DNA of 64,000 nt. Origin: Metabacillus sediminilitoris (GTDB lineage Bacteria > Bacillota > Bacilli > Bacillales > Bacillaceae). A program made the translations under genes and the position numbers. The stretch is taken from NCBI RefSeq assembly GCF_009720625.1, contig NZ_CP046266.1, forward strand, positions 3,047,501-3,111,500. Direction: 5' to 3'. Position 1 is the first letter of the stretch, and every line of letters begins with the position of its first letter. Positions 37,705 to 46,742 of this stretch are shown piece after piece. The notes beneath the pieces are model-generated. The model ran no database searches. It was not told the DNA's origin and was given only the letters and a program-made list of their open reading frames with translations.

Positions 37705-38250
37705 ATGAAAATTGTCGCAATTGTGGGAAGTATTCGCAAAGACTCTTACAACTTAAAGCTTGCAAAATTTATTCAAAGCCGATATACAGAACAATTTGAT
37801 CTTGAAATTCTTTCTATTCGTGAATTGCCTTTCTATGATCAAGATATTGAAAATGATCCACCTCAGGTTGTTAAAGATTTCAAAAATAAAGTTGCTAATT
37901 CTGACGCAGTGTTATGGGTAACGCCTGAATATAATGCTACAATTCCAGGAGTATTAGGGAATGCAATTGATTGGTTGTCACGCGTAGAGAAAGTAATGAT
38001 TGGTAAACCTTCTTGGATTGTCGGCGCTTCAATGGGGAATTTAGGTACTGTTAAAGCCCAATTACATTTACGTGATATTTTATTTGCTATGGGCCTTTCA
38101 TCACCACTTCTTCCAGGAAACGAAGTTTATGTTGGGGCTGTACATGAGAAATTCAATGATAAAGGAGAACTAATTCACGAGCCGACAGTGCAGTTTTTAG
38201 ATAAAGTCGTTGATAACTTTATTAATTGGTTTAATCACCAAAATCGATAA
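37705..38250 (+). CDS. NADPH-dependent FMN reductase-like flavoprotein
   Basis: 181 residues with the flavodoxin-like FMN phosphate site GSIRKDSYNLKLA (about 8-20) and TPEYNATIPGVLGNAIDWLS (about 72-91), the signature of the NAD(P)H-dependent FMN/azo/chromate reductase family. GGAGG precedes ATG. It adjoins the ligase gene tail-to-tail and is separated by a strong hairpin, so it is not part of the catabolic operon, though it could supply reduced flavin. Confidence 0.85.
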   Translation: MKIVAIVGSIRKDSYNLKLAKFIQSRYTEQFDLEILSIRELPFYDQDIENDPPQVVKDFKNKVANSDAVLWVTPEYNATIPGVLGNAIDWLSRVEKVMIGKPSWIVGASMGNLGTVKAQLHLRDILFAMGLSSPLLPGNEVYVGAVHEKFNDKGELIHEPTVQFLDKVVDNFINWFNHQNR

Positions 38251-38255
38251 TATAT

Positions 38256-38307
38256 TTCAAACTCCCCCCCCAATAGGTATATATCCTTATTGGGGGGGGA
38301 GTTTGAA
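38256..38307. terminator. Long C8/G8 inverted repeat between convergent genes
   Basis: Perfect 20-bp arms (TTCAAACTCCCCCCCCAATA at 38256-38275 and its complement at 38288-38307) around a 12-nt loop. Each arm has a run of eight C or G. It is placed like a bidirectional terminator but lacks a T-run. Confidence 0.7.
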
Positions 38308-38319
38308 GGTAATTACTGA

Positions 38320-39894
38320 TTATACACGTAATCTAAAACGTTGAACTTTACCAGTTGCTGTTTTTGGTAATTCATCTAAGAATTCTATTTCTCTAGGATA
38401 TTTATATGGTGCTAAATTAGTTTTCACGTAATCCTTTAGTTCTTGGCTTAATTCTTCTGAAGGAGACACTCCATCTTTTAATACAATATAAGCTTTTGGA
38501 TAAACGAGATTATTTTCTTTTTTCTTTCCAATCACTGCAACTTCAAGCACTTTATCATGTTGGAATAGTAAGGATTCAATTTCGATTGGTGATACCCAAA
38601 TGCCGCCAACTTTTAACATATCATCAGAACGACCTGCATACCAAAAGTATCCTTCATCATCTTGATAATATTTATCCCCAGTATGCATCCACTTACCATA
38701 AAATTTACGTTGATTTTCTTCGATGTTACACCAATATCCACCTGTTATACTTTCACCTTTAATGAGTAAATCACCAGTCTCATTTGGTCCTACTTCAATT
38801 GATTGATCATTAAGAATTCTTGCTTCATATCCCGGCACAATCTTACCAGTGCTTCCAGGTTTAATATCTCCTATACGGTTGGACAGATAAATGTGTGCAA
38901 CTTCTGTTGAACCAATTCCATCAAGAATATCAAGATTAAAAAGTTCTCGCCACTTCTGGATAAAGGTTGAAGGTAGTGCTTCACCAGCTGATACACAGAT
39001 TCTGACTGAAGAAAGATCTGGGATTTTACCCGTTTTCTCAACATAATTAATCATCGATCCATATAAAGTTGGTACACCAAAAAAGATGGTAGGCTTCGTC
39101 TTTTCTAATGTCTCGTAAATTTTATCAGGAGTTGGTCTATCTTTTAAGAGAACGGTTGTGCCTCCTGCTCCAAACGGGAAATACATAGCATTTCCTAATC
39201 CATAAGCAAAGAAAAGCTTTGAAGCTGAGAATGTAACATCATTTTCGGTCATCTTTAAAATATTTTGAGCATAATTTTTAAATGAAGCTTCCATGTTTTT
39301 TTGATAATGGATAACTCCTTTAGGATTACCAGTACTACCTGAACTATAAAGCCAAAAACCAGTGTCCTCTGCTGTTGTATAAAAAGGCTCTAATTCTTCA
39401 GAACCACGATTAATAAATTCTTTATAATCGGTCACATCAGCATCTTGGACAACTTGATCAGAAATAACAATAACATGTTTAAGATAAATATAGCGCTCTC
39501 TTTGATCCTTTAGCTTCACCCAAAAGTCTTCATGGATAAGGAGTACCTTTGCACGACTATTATTTAAAACATATTCATAATCATTGGGTTGAAACATTGT
39601 ATTAATCGGAATCGGAACAGCACCAACTTTTATGGCACCGTAGAACGAAACAACAAATTCTGGCGAGTCATAAGTTATTAAAAGCATTCGATTCTCATTT
39701 TCTACACCGATGGTCTTTAAAGCGCTTCCAAATTTATTAACATCTGTTAATAGTTCATTGTATGTCATCGTCTTATCATCACTAATTATCGCTACTTTGT
39801 TACCTAAACCATTACGTACGTTTTCTTCGATGAATCGGCTCGCTGCATTATAATGGCTTTTTACACCTTTTAAATTTAGTGTTGTTTCAATCAC
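38320..39894 (-). CDS. Benzoate-CoA-ligase-family aryl-CoA ligase
   Basis: 524 residues of the ANL superfamily. P-loop YSSGSTGNPKGVIHY (about 186-200), DGIGSTEVAHIY (about 313), YWYAGRSDDMLKVGG and the C-terminal PKTATGKVQRFRLR with the acylating Lys. The N-terminus NAASRFIEENVRNGLGNKVA and the C-terminus are those of benzoate-CoA-ligase-like enzymes (500+ aa) rather than PaaK (about 430 aa, single-domain style). It would activate the aromatic acid with ATP and CoA. Separated from the hydratase gene upstream by a hairpin. Exact substrate not shown. Confidence 0.75.
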   Translation of the reverse strand: MIETTLNLKGVKSHYNAASRFIEENVRNGLGNKVAIISDDKTMTYNELLTDVNKFGSALKTIGVENENRMLLITYDSPEFVVSFYGAIKVGAVPIPINTMFQPNDYEYVLNNSRAKVLLIHEDFWVKLKDQRERYIYLKHVIVISDQVVQDADVTDYKEFINRGSEELEPFYTTAEDTGFWLYSSGSTGNPKGVIHYQKNMEASFKNYAQNILKMTENDVTFSASKLFFAYGLGNAMYFPFGAGGTTVLLKDRPTPDKIYETLEKTKPTIFFGVPTLYGSMINYVEKTGKIPDLSSVRICVSAGEALPSTFIQKWRELFNLDILDGIGSTEVAHIYLSNRIGDIKPGSTGKIVPGYEARILNDQSIEVGPNETGDLLIKGESITGGYWCNIEENQRKFYGKWMHTGDKYYQDDEGYFWYAGRSDDMLKVGGIWVSPIEIESLLFQHDKVLEVAVIGKKKENNLVYPKAYIVLKDGVSPSEELSQELKDYVKTNLAPYKYPREIEFLDELPKTATGKVQRFRLRV

Positions 39895-40088
39895 ATTTTT
39901 CCCCCCAATATAATGAATGGTTGCTAGAGATCAAACGTAAATGTTCCATATTTTTAAAGATTTTAAGAGTAAATGAGATTATAAATAGGATCTACTATTA
40001 CTAAAAGATTTGCTACATATTGTTTATTCAATTATTTACAAATGGTCAGAATTTTTCAATAGAATTATTTGCAATAAAAAAATGCTTA

Positions 40089-40121
40089 TCAAAAGGTAAA
40101 AGCTAAGCTTTTACCTTTTGA
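40089..40121 (-). terminator. Hairpin after enoyl-CoA hydratase copy 1
   Basis: Near-perfect palindrome (TCAAAAGGTAAAAGCT at 40089-40104 and its complement at 40106-40121) on the operon's minus strand, between the hydratase and the ligase genes. A T-rich tract follows weakly; may be partial. Confidence 0.55.
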
Positions 40122-40140
40122 TGTTGGATAAAATCCTATA

Positions 40141-40935
40141 TTATTTACCAATCCAATTTGCTTCACGTTTTTCAATGAATGAACTTAGTCCTTCTTGTGC
40201 ATCTTGTGAACGGAATAATAGGTTTTGCAGCTCACCTTCGTAACGGATTGCTACATTTAACGGCATTTCCTTACCATTCATAATGGATAGTTTAATATTT
40301 GATGCTGCATATGTTGCACTGTTCGCAATCTTTTCTGCGTATTCTAATGTTTTCGCTCTTGTTTCTTCTTGTGGGAAGATACGGTCAACTAAGCGAATAT
40401 TTAATGCTTCCTGTGGTGTTAATGTTTCACCAGTTAAGTTTAGGTCTAATGCTTTTGAATGTCCAACTTGACGAGCTAAACGTTGTGTACCACCTGTACC
40501 AGCTAATACTCCAAGTGTAATTTCAGGAAGGCCGATTTTACCTGCTTCATCACCCATGAAACGTAAGTCACAAGCTAATGCCATTTCTAAACCGCCGCCA
40601 ACTGTATGTCCTTCTAAGCACGCGATCCAGATTTGTGGTGAACGAGCAATTTTATCTAACGTTTCATTACAGAATAAGCAGAATTGCGTTTTGAAACGAG
40701 GTTCTGATGCTTTTAAAAAGTTAATGTTTGCGCCAGCTGAGAAAAATTTAGGCATATCACTCATTAACACGGCTACTTTAATATCATTATCAAAACGGAT
40801 ATCATCGATTGCTGCATTTAATTCTTTGTAGTAATCAAGATCATAAGCATTTGTTTTGTTAACGTGGATATGAACCTCTGCTATTCCATTGTTTTTAACT
40901 ACTGTTAAATTTTGAGTTTTAGTTTCTGTTGTCAT
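40141..40935 (-). CDS. Enoyl-CoA hydratase/isomerase, copy 1
   Basis: 264 residues of the crotonase family. Oxyanion-hole and active-site regions SAGANINFL (about 66-74) and GHTVGGGLEMALACDLRFMG (about 109-128) with Glu, then IGLPEITLGVLAGTGGTQRL (about 137-156) with the second Glu, so both catalytic glutamates are kept. Nearly identical to the gene at 52360-53157: beyond the first 20 residues I count three changes. It would hydrate or open an unsaturated ring intermediate during aromatic degradation. 103 nt after the aldehyde dehydrogenase. Confidence 0.85.
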   Translation of the reverse strand: MTTETKTQNLTVVKNNGIAEVHIHVNKTNAYDLDYYKELNAAIDDIRFDNDIKVAVLMSDMPKFFSAGANINFLKASEPRFKTQFCLFCNETLDKIARSPQIWIACLEGHTVGGGLEMALACDLRFMGDEAGKIGLPEITLGVLAGTGGTQRLARQVGHSKALDLNLTGETLTPQEALNIRLVDRIFPQEETRAKTLEYAEKIANSATYAASNIKLSIMNGKEMPLNVAIRYEGELQNLLFRSQDAQEGLSSFIEKREANWIGK

Positions 40936-41038
40936 TTTTTATTCCTCCAATTAGTTAACTTTTTTTATTTTATTAGGCACTTTTGAAAAACATCATTCTA
41001 AAAATAGCCTATTTCACATGTGATTAAGATAACAAAGT

Positions 41039-42544
41039 TTAAATTCCAAATAGATTTAATGGACGTTCTCCAATATAAGAGACAACACTTTTTGTTTCAG
41101 AGTATAAATCCAATGTCTCAATACATAGCTCTCTTCCAAATCCAGATTGCTTATAGCCTCCAAAAGGAGTACCTGGGAATGCTGAGATTGGGCTGTTAAC
41201 CATAACAATTCCAGCTCGAAGTCCTGCGGCGATTCGATGTGCCTTCCCATTATCTTTCGTCCACACAGCTGAACCAAGACCAAAGATTGAATCATTTGAT
41301 AGTTTCAGAACTTCTTTCTCATCACTAAACTTCATAACTACTACTACCGGACCAAACACTTCTTCTTGCGCGATTCTCATATTGTTTGTCACATTACCAA
41401 TAATAGTTGGCATATACCAGTACCCTTTTTCAAACTCTGGGCCTTCAGGACGTTTTCCTCCGTAAAGAACCTCTGCACCTTCTTCAATAGCGATTTTTAC
41501 ATAACCATCAACTACTTCTTCATGACTCTTAGAAATTAATGCACCCATATGTGTTTCTTTATTAAATGGATCGCCAATTTTTAGTAATTTAGCTTTTTCA
41601 ATAAATTTGTCTAAAAATTCATCATATATTTTTTCATGAACAAAAATTCTTGATCTTGCTTCACAAGATTGTCCAGTATTGTAAAAGATTCCATAAATAG
41701 AACCTACGACTGCTGCATCAATATCACAATCATCAAACACAATGCTTGGTGATTTTCCACCTAATTCAAGTGTCACTCGCTTTAACGTTTCAGAAGCTCG
41801 GGACATAATGTCTTTCCCTGTATCTGTTTCTCCTGTGAATGCTACTTTGTCAACACCTGGATGCTCAGTTAAATATGGTCCAATTTCAGAACCACTTCCA
41901 GTCAGGACGTTTACAACACCTTCTGGAACACCTGCTTCACGGCAAATATCTGCTAGCATATAGGCTGTAATAGGTGTATTTGAAGCTGGTTTTAAAATCA
42001 CAGTACAACCTGCTGCTAATGCAGGGGCAATTTTCCAAGCAGCCATCATTAACGGATAATTCCAAGGAATGATTTGTGCACATACGCCGACAGGCTCTTT
42101 TAATGTATAATTGAAAAATCCATTTGGAGTAGGATTCGTACGCCCGCCATAAGTTGTAATTGCTCCAGCATAAAATTCAAAATCTTCGATTGCTTGACCT
42201 ATTTGCCCTTGTGCTGCAGCTACTGTCTTACCACTATTTAACACTTCAGCCTCAACAAGCTCGTTAAAACGTTTTCTCATAATTTCAGCAATATTATTTA
42301 AAAGTCTTGCACGTTTTGTATGTGTTTGTCTTGGCCATTTTCCTGATTCAAACGCAGTTCTTGCTGCTTCTACCGTACGATCCACATCTTCTTTTGTTGC
42401 TTTTGCAACTTTTGCCAACACTTCACCAGTTGCAGGATTGTACGTTTCAAAAAATTCATTATTGCTGCTGTTCGTATATTCTCCATTGATAAATAGTTGG
42501 TACGTCTCTTTGATTACACCTACACCGTTTCTCACTTCGATCAC
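41039..42544 (-). CDS. NAD(P)-dependent aldehyde dehydrogenase
   Basis: 501 residues; GTG start after AAGGAGTGAT. Catalytic Glu in TLELGGKSPSIVFDD (about 265), catalytic Cys in YNTGQSCEARSRIF (about 298) and GSGSEIGPYL nearby are all present. A stand-alone ALDH, unlike PaaZ, which fuses an ALDH to a MaoC hydratase. In this cluster it probably oxidises the aldehyde from ring opening (as BoxD or the PaaZ ALDH domain do). It follows thiolase by 14 nt. Confidence 0.85.
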   Translation of the reverse strand: MIEVRNGVGVIKETYQLFINGEYTNSSNNEFFETYNPATGEVLAKVAKATKEDVDRTVEAARTAFESGKWPRQTHTKRARLLNNIAEIMRKRFNELVEAEVLNSGKTVAAAQGQIGQAIEDFEFYAGAITTYGGRTNPTPNGFFNYTLKEPVGVCAQIIPWNYPLMMAAWKIAPALAAGCTVILKPASNTPITAYMLADICREAGVPEGVVNVLTGSGSEIGPYLTEHPGVDKVAFTGETDTGKDIMSRASETLKRVTLELGGKSPSIVFDDCDIDAAVVGSIYGIFYNTGQSCEARSRIFVHEKIYDEFLDKFIEKAKLLKIGDPFNKETHMGALISKSHEEVVDGYVKIAIEEGAEVLYGGKRPEGPEFEKGYWYMPTIIGNVTNNMRIAQEEVFGPVVVVMKFSDEKEVLKLSNDSIFGLGSAVWTKDNGKAHRIAAGLRAGIVMVNSPISAFPGTPFGGYKQSGFGRELCIETLDLYSETKSVVSYIGERPLNLFGI

Positions 42545-42558
42545 GTGTATATCACTCC

Positions 42559-43758
42559 TTATACTTTCTCAATAATTGTTGCGATACCTTGCCCTACGCC
42601 AATACACATTGTTGCTAATCCATATCTAGCGTCACGCTTTTGCATTTCATGTACAAGAGTCGTTAAAATACGGGCTCCGCTGCATCCAAGTGGATGACCT
42701 AATGCAATAGCACCACCATTAACATTAACTTTATCCATGTCTAAACCTAGTTCTTTGATACAAGCAACAGATTGTGCTGCAAAAGCCTCGTTGATTTCGA
42801 TTAGATCCAGATCATCAGTTGTGATACTAGCTCTTTGTAATGCCTTTTGAGTCGCAGGGATTGGACCGATCCCCATATAAGATGGATCAACACCACTTAC
42901 AGCAGAAGTTACGATTTTTGCAAAAGGCTTTAAATTCAATTTTTCAGCCAATTCTCTCTCCATGATTAATAGCGCACAAGCCCCATCATTAATACCTGAA
43001 GAGTTGCCAGCTGTCACTGTACCACCTTGTCTAAAAACAGGACGTAAGTTTGACAGCGCTTCAATTGTTGTCCCAGGTCTAACATGTTCATCCTTAGCAA
43101 AAGTGATGCTCTCACCTTTTTTTTGCGGAATTTCTATTGGCACAATCTCTTCATTAAATCTTCCGCTTTCAATTGCAATAGCTGCTTTCTGTTGACTAAT
43201 CAATGCTAGATGATCTTGTTCTTCTCTTGTTACGTTATACCGTTCAGCAACATTTTCAGCTGTTTCTCCTAAACTAATAGGAGGGTACATTTCTTCCATT
43301 TTTGGATTTACTAAGCGCCAACCAAGTGTTGTATCATGTAACGTCTGATTTCCTCTTGATCCGGACAAATGCGGCTTCATCATGACATATGGGGCACGCG
43401 TCATACTTTCTGTTCCACCAGCAATAAATACATCACCTAATCCAGCTTTTATAGCAGCTGTTGCTTGGTTAACCGCATCTAATCCAGAGCCACATAATCT
43501 ATTAACAGTTACACCTGGTACTGTTTCAGGTACACCTGCTAATAATAATCCCATTCTCGCTACATTTCGATTATCTTCTCCGCCTTGATTTGCACAGCCA
43601 AAGTAGACATCTTCAATAAGTGATTTATCAATATTTACTCGAGCAAGCAGCTCTTTTATCACATGACCTGCTAAGTCATCTGGTCTAACATTTGATAAAG
43701 CACCATTTACTCTGCCAATCGGTGTACGAACAGCATCTATGATGACGGCTTCTCTCAT
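42559..43758 (-). CDS. Acetyl-CoA C-acyltransferase (thiolase)
   Basis: 399 residues, degradative thiolase: nucleophilic Cys in NRLCGSGLDAVNQA (about 90), NEAFAAQS and GGAIALGHPLGCSGAR with His (about 350), and CIGVGQG with the second Cys (about 385). It would cleave the 3-oxoacyl-CoA formed from the ring, as PaaJ does. ATG overlaps the end of the HADH-like gene by 4 bp. Intact. Confidence 0.92.
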   Translation of the reverse strand: MREAVIIDAVRTPIGRVNGALSNVRPDDLAGHVIKELLARVNIDKSLIEDVYFGCANQGGEDNRNVARMGLLLAGVPETVPGVTVNRLCGSGLDAVNQATAAIKAGLGDVFIAGGTESMTRAPYVMMKPHLSGSRGNQTLHDTTLGWRLVNPKMEEMYPPISLGETAENVAERYNVTREEQDHLALISQQKAAIAIESGRFNEEIVPIEIPQKKGESITFAKDEHVRPGTTIEALSNLRPVFRQGGTVTAGNSSGINDGACALLIMERELAEKLNLKPFAKIVTSAVSGVDPSYMGIGPIPATQKALQRASITTDDLDLIEINEAFAAQSVACIKELGLDMDKVNVNGGAIALGHPLGCSGARILTTLVHEMQKRDARYGLATMCIGVGQGIATIIEKV

Positions 43759-44507
43759 ATTGAATACTCCTTTGTTTTGCGATATTGATAGTGATAGAAT
43801 CCTTTCTCTTTATCACCACCAACCCAGCCTGCAGAAACAAGCTTTTTGATAAGAGGTGCTGGTCTATACCGCTCTTCACCATATTGATTATATAAACCAA
43901 GTAAAACAGCATACACATCCTCTAAACCTATTTTCTCAGCCCACTCAAAAGGTCCTAAAGGATAATTCGTCCCTTTTTTCATAGCTAGATCAATGTCCTG
44001 AACCGTTGCAGTCCCTTCAGTCAGTGCAAAAGCCGCTTCGTTAATAATTAAAGATAGTATACGTGGAAAGACTAGACCAACCTCATCTTCAACGATTTCG
44101 GTTTCCAATTGTAACAATTGGAAAGTTTCTTGTGCAGTTTGGAGATAACTAGAATCAGCTTGCAATGGATAGGCAATTTCTATCAGATTACTTTCATAAA
44201 AGTTAGAAAATGTACCAAATCCTATTAATCTTTCAGGATGTTTTAGCCATGATGCAACCTCTGTTGCTGTTACATGAAGGATTGATGATAAAATTAATGT
44301 ATTTGATGTAACCATTGCTTCAATCTCTTGAAGTTTTCTTTTCTTATCATTTAAATCTAGATTTGTTGTTTCAATTACGATGTCAACATGACCGATTGTA
44401 GACAATTCATTTAAATGTACCTGGCCGGTATTATTTTTTTGAATCGCTTTAAATAATTCCTTTGCAAGTAAATTTTCACCTAGTACGATAATCGTTTTAC
44501 TCGTCAT
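43755..44507 (-). CDS. 3-hydroxyacyl-CoA dehydrogenase-like protein with degenerate NAD site
   Basis: 250 residues from ATG at 44507 (GGAGGG upstream). The C-terminal 3HCDH domain is present (FPRILSLIINEAAFALTEGT, then KKGTNYPLGPFEWAEKIGL). The N-terminal Rossmann region starts TIIVLGENLLAKELFKA, where the usual G-x-G-x-x-G is missing, and the mid-region is shorter than normal. So NAD binding is doubtful; it may be a partner or regulatory subunit, or a decayed duplicate. It overlaps the intact HADH gene by 11 bp. Confidence 0.7.
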   Translation of the reverse strand: MTSKTIIVLGENLLAKELFKAIQKNNTGQVHLNELSTIGHVDIVIETTNLDLNDKKRKLQEIEAMVTSNTLILSSILHVTATEVASWLKHPERLIGFGTFSNFYESNLIEIAYPLQADSSYLQTAQETFQLLQLETEIVEDEVGLVFPRILSLIINEAAFALTEGTATVQDIDLAMKKGTNYPLGPFEWAEKIGLEDVYAVLLGLYNQYGEERYRPAPLIKKLVSAGWVGGDKEKGFYHYQYRKTKEYSI

Positions 44508-45363
44508 AACGATAGTACCCTCCATTTGCCTTTCTACCTAGGTTCCCTGCTTGAACCATTCGCTCTTGATAAAAATGAGGCTTAAATCGGCTCTCTCCGT
44601 AGTAACCTGCATGAACCGATTTTGTGGCTGCAAAATTAATATCAATTCCAATAAAATCTTGAAGCTCGAATGGTCCCATTTTAAAATTACCTGCTCGTTT
44701 CATAATTCGATCGATTTGCTCGACTGTAGCAACTTGATCATTCATTATTCTGAGCGCTTCATTGTAAAAAGGACGGGCAACGCGATTAACAATAAACCCT
44801 GGTGAATCCATACAGACAACAGGCTCTTTATTTAAGGCTTTTGCAAATTCCACTAACGCTTCTATTGTTTCTGGTGCCGTTTTTAAACCTTGTATAACCT
44901 CAACTAATGGCATAATGGGTGCAGGATTAAAGAAATGGAATCCCGCAACACGTTTTGAATGTGTAATTTGGCCAGAAATTTCGGTAATTGAAAGTGACGA
45001 TGTATTTGTCGCTAAAATTGTTTTATGTGAACAAATTTGTTCTAGTTGTTGAAAAATCGAACGTTTTATTTCAATTTTTTCAGGTGCTGCTTCAATTACT
45101 AATTGACAATCTTTAAAGTCTTCCATGGTAGTTGTTGATTTAAGTAATTGTTTAGCTGAAGTTATTTCATCAATACTTGCTTTTTTCTTTTGAACAAGGC
45201 GATCTAATCTCGCTTCAATACCTATTTTTGCTTTGTTTACCGTTTCTTGATCGATATCGAACATGATGGCAGTATAGCCATTCTGAATGACTAGTTGAGC
45301 GATTCCAGCGCCCATCGTTCCAGAACCAACTACCCCCACTTTATTAATCTGAACCATTGTCAT
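44497..45363 (-). CDS. 3-hydroxyacyl-CoA dehydrogenase (PaaH/Hbd-like)
   Basis: 288 residues. NAD site VGVVGSGTMGAGIAQL (about 8-23), catalytic His in RVAGFHFFNPAPIMPLVEVI (about 137-156) and PGFIVNRVARPFYNEALRI, all standard. It would oxidise the 3-hydroxyacyl-CoA intermediate before thiolysis. It overlaps the zinc-ribbon gene by 4 bp (ATGA), showing tight coupling in the operon. Confidence 0.9.
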   Translation of the reverse strand: MTMVQINKVGVVGSGTMGAGIAQLVIQNGYTAIMFDIDQETVNKAKIGIEARLDRLVQKKKASIDEITSAKQLLKSTTTMEDFKDCQLVIEAAPEKIEIKRSIFQQLEQICSHKTILATNTSSLSITEISGQITHSKRVAGFHFFNPAPIMPLVEVIQGLKTAPETIEALVEFAKALNKEPVVCMDSPGFIVNRVARPFYNEALRIMNDQVATVEQIDRIMKRAGNFKMGPFELQDFIGIDINFAATKSVHAGYYGESRFKPHFYQERMVQAGNLGRKANGGYYRYDE

Positions 45364-45539
45364 TCGACACCTTTCATTCTTTCATCTGCTGATTCCTGCC
45401 AGCGAATATATTCGAATACACTATTACAATTATTGCAATAATACTGTCTTACTAATTGGGCTGTACCAAATGAAGATATTTTCTCTACGTTAGTAGAAGA
45501 GCAAAATGAACATTCTACCAAAGCAGTTTTATCAGACAC
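45360..45539 (-). CDS. PaaD-like zinc-ribbon domain as a separate protein
   Basis: About 59 residues from a GTG at 45539 with GGAG 9 nt upstream; an ATG at 45554 is an alternative. It contains CSFCSSTNVEKISSFG and YYCNNCNSVFEYIRW, a C-x2-C...C-x2-C ribbon with the S-S-F-G spacing of the C-terminal zinc domain of E. coli PaaD. The DUF59 half of PaaD is a different gene at 46407-46742. Overlaps the PaaC gene end. Probably needed to mature the di-iron or redox components of the epoxidase. Confidence 0.7.
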   Translation of the reverse strand: MSDKTALVECSFCSSTNVEKISSFGTAQLVRQYYCNNCNSVFEYIRWQESADERMKGVE

Positions 45540-46179
45540 TTGTAACAACTCCATTATTTAGTAATTCATCGATTTGTTGTTTACTTTCAGAAACAAGGTT
45601 CGCATTTGGACCAATGATATTTTGTGAGATTAAAAGAGGATCATTCTCTACCTTCTTCAACCAATCTACTACTTCAATCGTAACTTTCTCGATTGCATGT
45701 TTAAATCTAACAGGTATTGAGCCCTTGTCATTTAATAATTGTTTACACCAGCTTTTGGAATAAATCAGGTGTTCATTTTGCTCCTTTAGCATTTTACTAA
45801 ATGGATGATTGATACTAGTATTTTCCGCTGCAATTATTGCTTTCATTACTAAATCTGTCGCAACATTTGTTGCATATAACCCAGCAATTAGTTCGATCCA
45901 ATTACTAATTTCAACATTTTTTGAAAAGGCTTTCCCTGTTTGGTCTTTTATTTCAACTTTACTTCCATTGATCCCTTTTAAATCATAAGACCATCTATAA
46001 ATAAGTCTCGAATGTCCTAATTCTTGTTGTGCCATTGCAATCGCAGAAAGCGTTGCTTCTAGTTTTGGTCCACTTACTCCAATTTCAACTAGTCGGTCAC
46101 CTAAAATATATTTATTGTCTGCAATTGTTTCTGCTAATTCGATTAATGAAGTGTTGTTTTGCTCTGTCATTTCCCTCAC
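45532..46179 (-). CDS. paaC: PaaC-like structural subunit of aryl-CoA epoxidase
   Basis: 215 residues, helical bundle. IAMAQQELGHSRLIYRWSYD (about 48-67) and LVMKAIIAAENTS, with a later E-x-x-E-H-like region, resemble PaaC, the structural partner of PaaA. Family knowledge: PaaA and PaaC form the catalytic heterodimer of the 1,2-phenylacetyl-CoA epoxidase. Shorter than E. coli PaaC (about 248 aa). It follows PaaB by 15 nt. Confidence 0.75.
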   Translation of the reverse strand: MREMTEQNNTSLIELAETIADNKYILGDRLVEIGVSGPKLEATLSAIAMAQQELGHSRLIYRWSYDLKGINGSKVEIKDQTGKAFSKNVEISNWIELIAGLYATNVATDLVMKAIIAAENTSINHPFSKMLKEQNEHLIYSKSWCKQLLNDKGSIPVRFKHAIEKVTIEVVDWLKKVENDPLLISQNIIGPNANLVSESKQQIDELLNNGVVTSV

Positions 46180-46194
46180 TCCTCACTCAGTTCA

Positions 46195-46410
46195 TCACTT
46201 AAATAGTGGTTCTGGCTTACGGATGCAAATCATCGCATCTTTCGGCACAATTTGCATTTCTACCCAATCCTCTTCGTCATATATATGCTGAGCATAAATT
46301 TCGGCCAACTCATTGCTGACAGCTTTAAAAGAGCCTACTTGTATTAAGTCATCCCCGCGTTTTATACGAGTAAAAAGAACATAATCTATTAAATTATTTT
46401 CTTTTGTCAT
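46195..46410 (-). CDS. paaB: PaaB-like small epoxidase subunit
   Basis: 71 residues, shorter than usual PaaB (about 95 aa). VLFTRIKRGDDLIQVGSFKA and YAQHIYDEEDWVEMQIVP follow the beta-alpha-beta outline of PaaB (V-F-x-x-x-x-R-G-x-x-x...G-S). It overlaps the DUF59 gene by 4 bp. PaaB is thought to bridge PaaAC heterodimers. Assignment relies on context as well as pattern. Confidence 0.6.
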   Translation of the reverse strand: MTKENNLIDYVLFTRIKRGDDLIQVGSFKAVSNELAEIYAQHIYDEEDWVEMQIVPKDAMICIRKPEPLFK

Positions 46411-46742
46411 GAACTAACCCCCCAATTTTTTAGTATCTTTTTCCCTTCTTCACTTAGGTTTTTTGTTGTCCATGGCGGATCCCAAACAACTTGGATATCA
46501 ACATTGTCGATTTCTTCCTCTTTTAGCAACCGTTCCTTGATATCGCTTTCAATCCATTGCATACAAGCACATCCAGTTGATGTATATGTCATTCTAACTT
46601 CCAAATCACGATCACTTTTAAAAATTTCATAAATTAATCCCATATCCACAACACTAATTGGGAATTCCGGATCCATTACTTCTTTTAAGGCGTTCCAATA
46701 TTTTTCTGTTGATGTGCTAATCATTGTTGTCTCGCTCATCAT
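46407..46742 (-). CDS. paaD: PaaD N-terminal (DUF59/MIP18) protein
   Basis: 111 residues. KEVMDPEFPISVVDMGLIYE (about 18-37) and TYTSTGCACMQWIESDIKER are the DUF59 signature, with the Cys in T-G-C-A-C-M (about 58-60) used in Fe-S maturation. The zinc ribbon that completes PaaD in proteobacteria is encoded apart at 45360-45539. Start overlaps paaA by a few bases. Likely assembles the Fe-S or di-iron parts of the system. Confidence 0.8.
   Translation of the reverse strand: MMSETTMISTSTEKYWNALKEVMDPEFPISVVDMGLIYEIFKSDRDLEVRMTYTSTGCACMQWIESDIKERLLKEEEIDNVDIQVVWDPPWTTKNLSEEGKKILKNWGVSS

Noticed and set aside
38320-39894. Calling the ligase PaaK
   Set aside because: Length, N-terminus and the P-K-T-A-T-G-K ending fit benzoate-CoA-ligase-like enzymes, not PaaK.
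40299-40520. Plus-strand frame present again at 52518-52739
   Set aside because: Conserved only because both lie opposite the duplicated hydratase genes.
41039-42544. Calling the aldehyde dehydrogenase PaaZ
   Set aside because: It is 501 residues with no MaoC hydratase domain; PaaZ is about 680.
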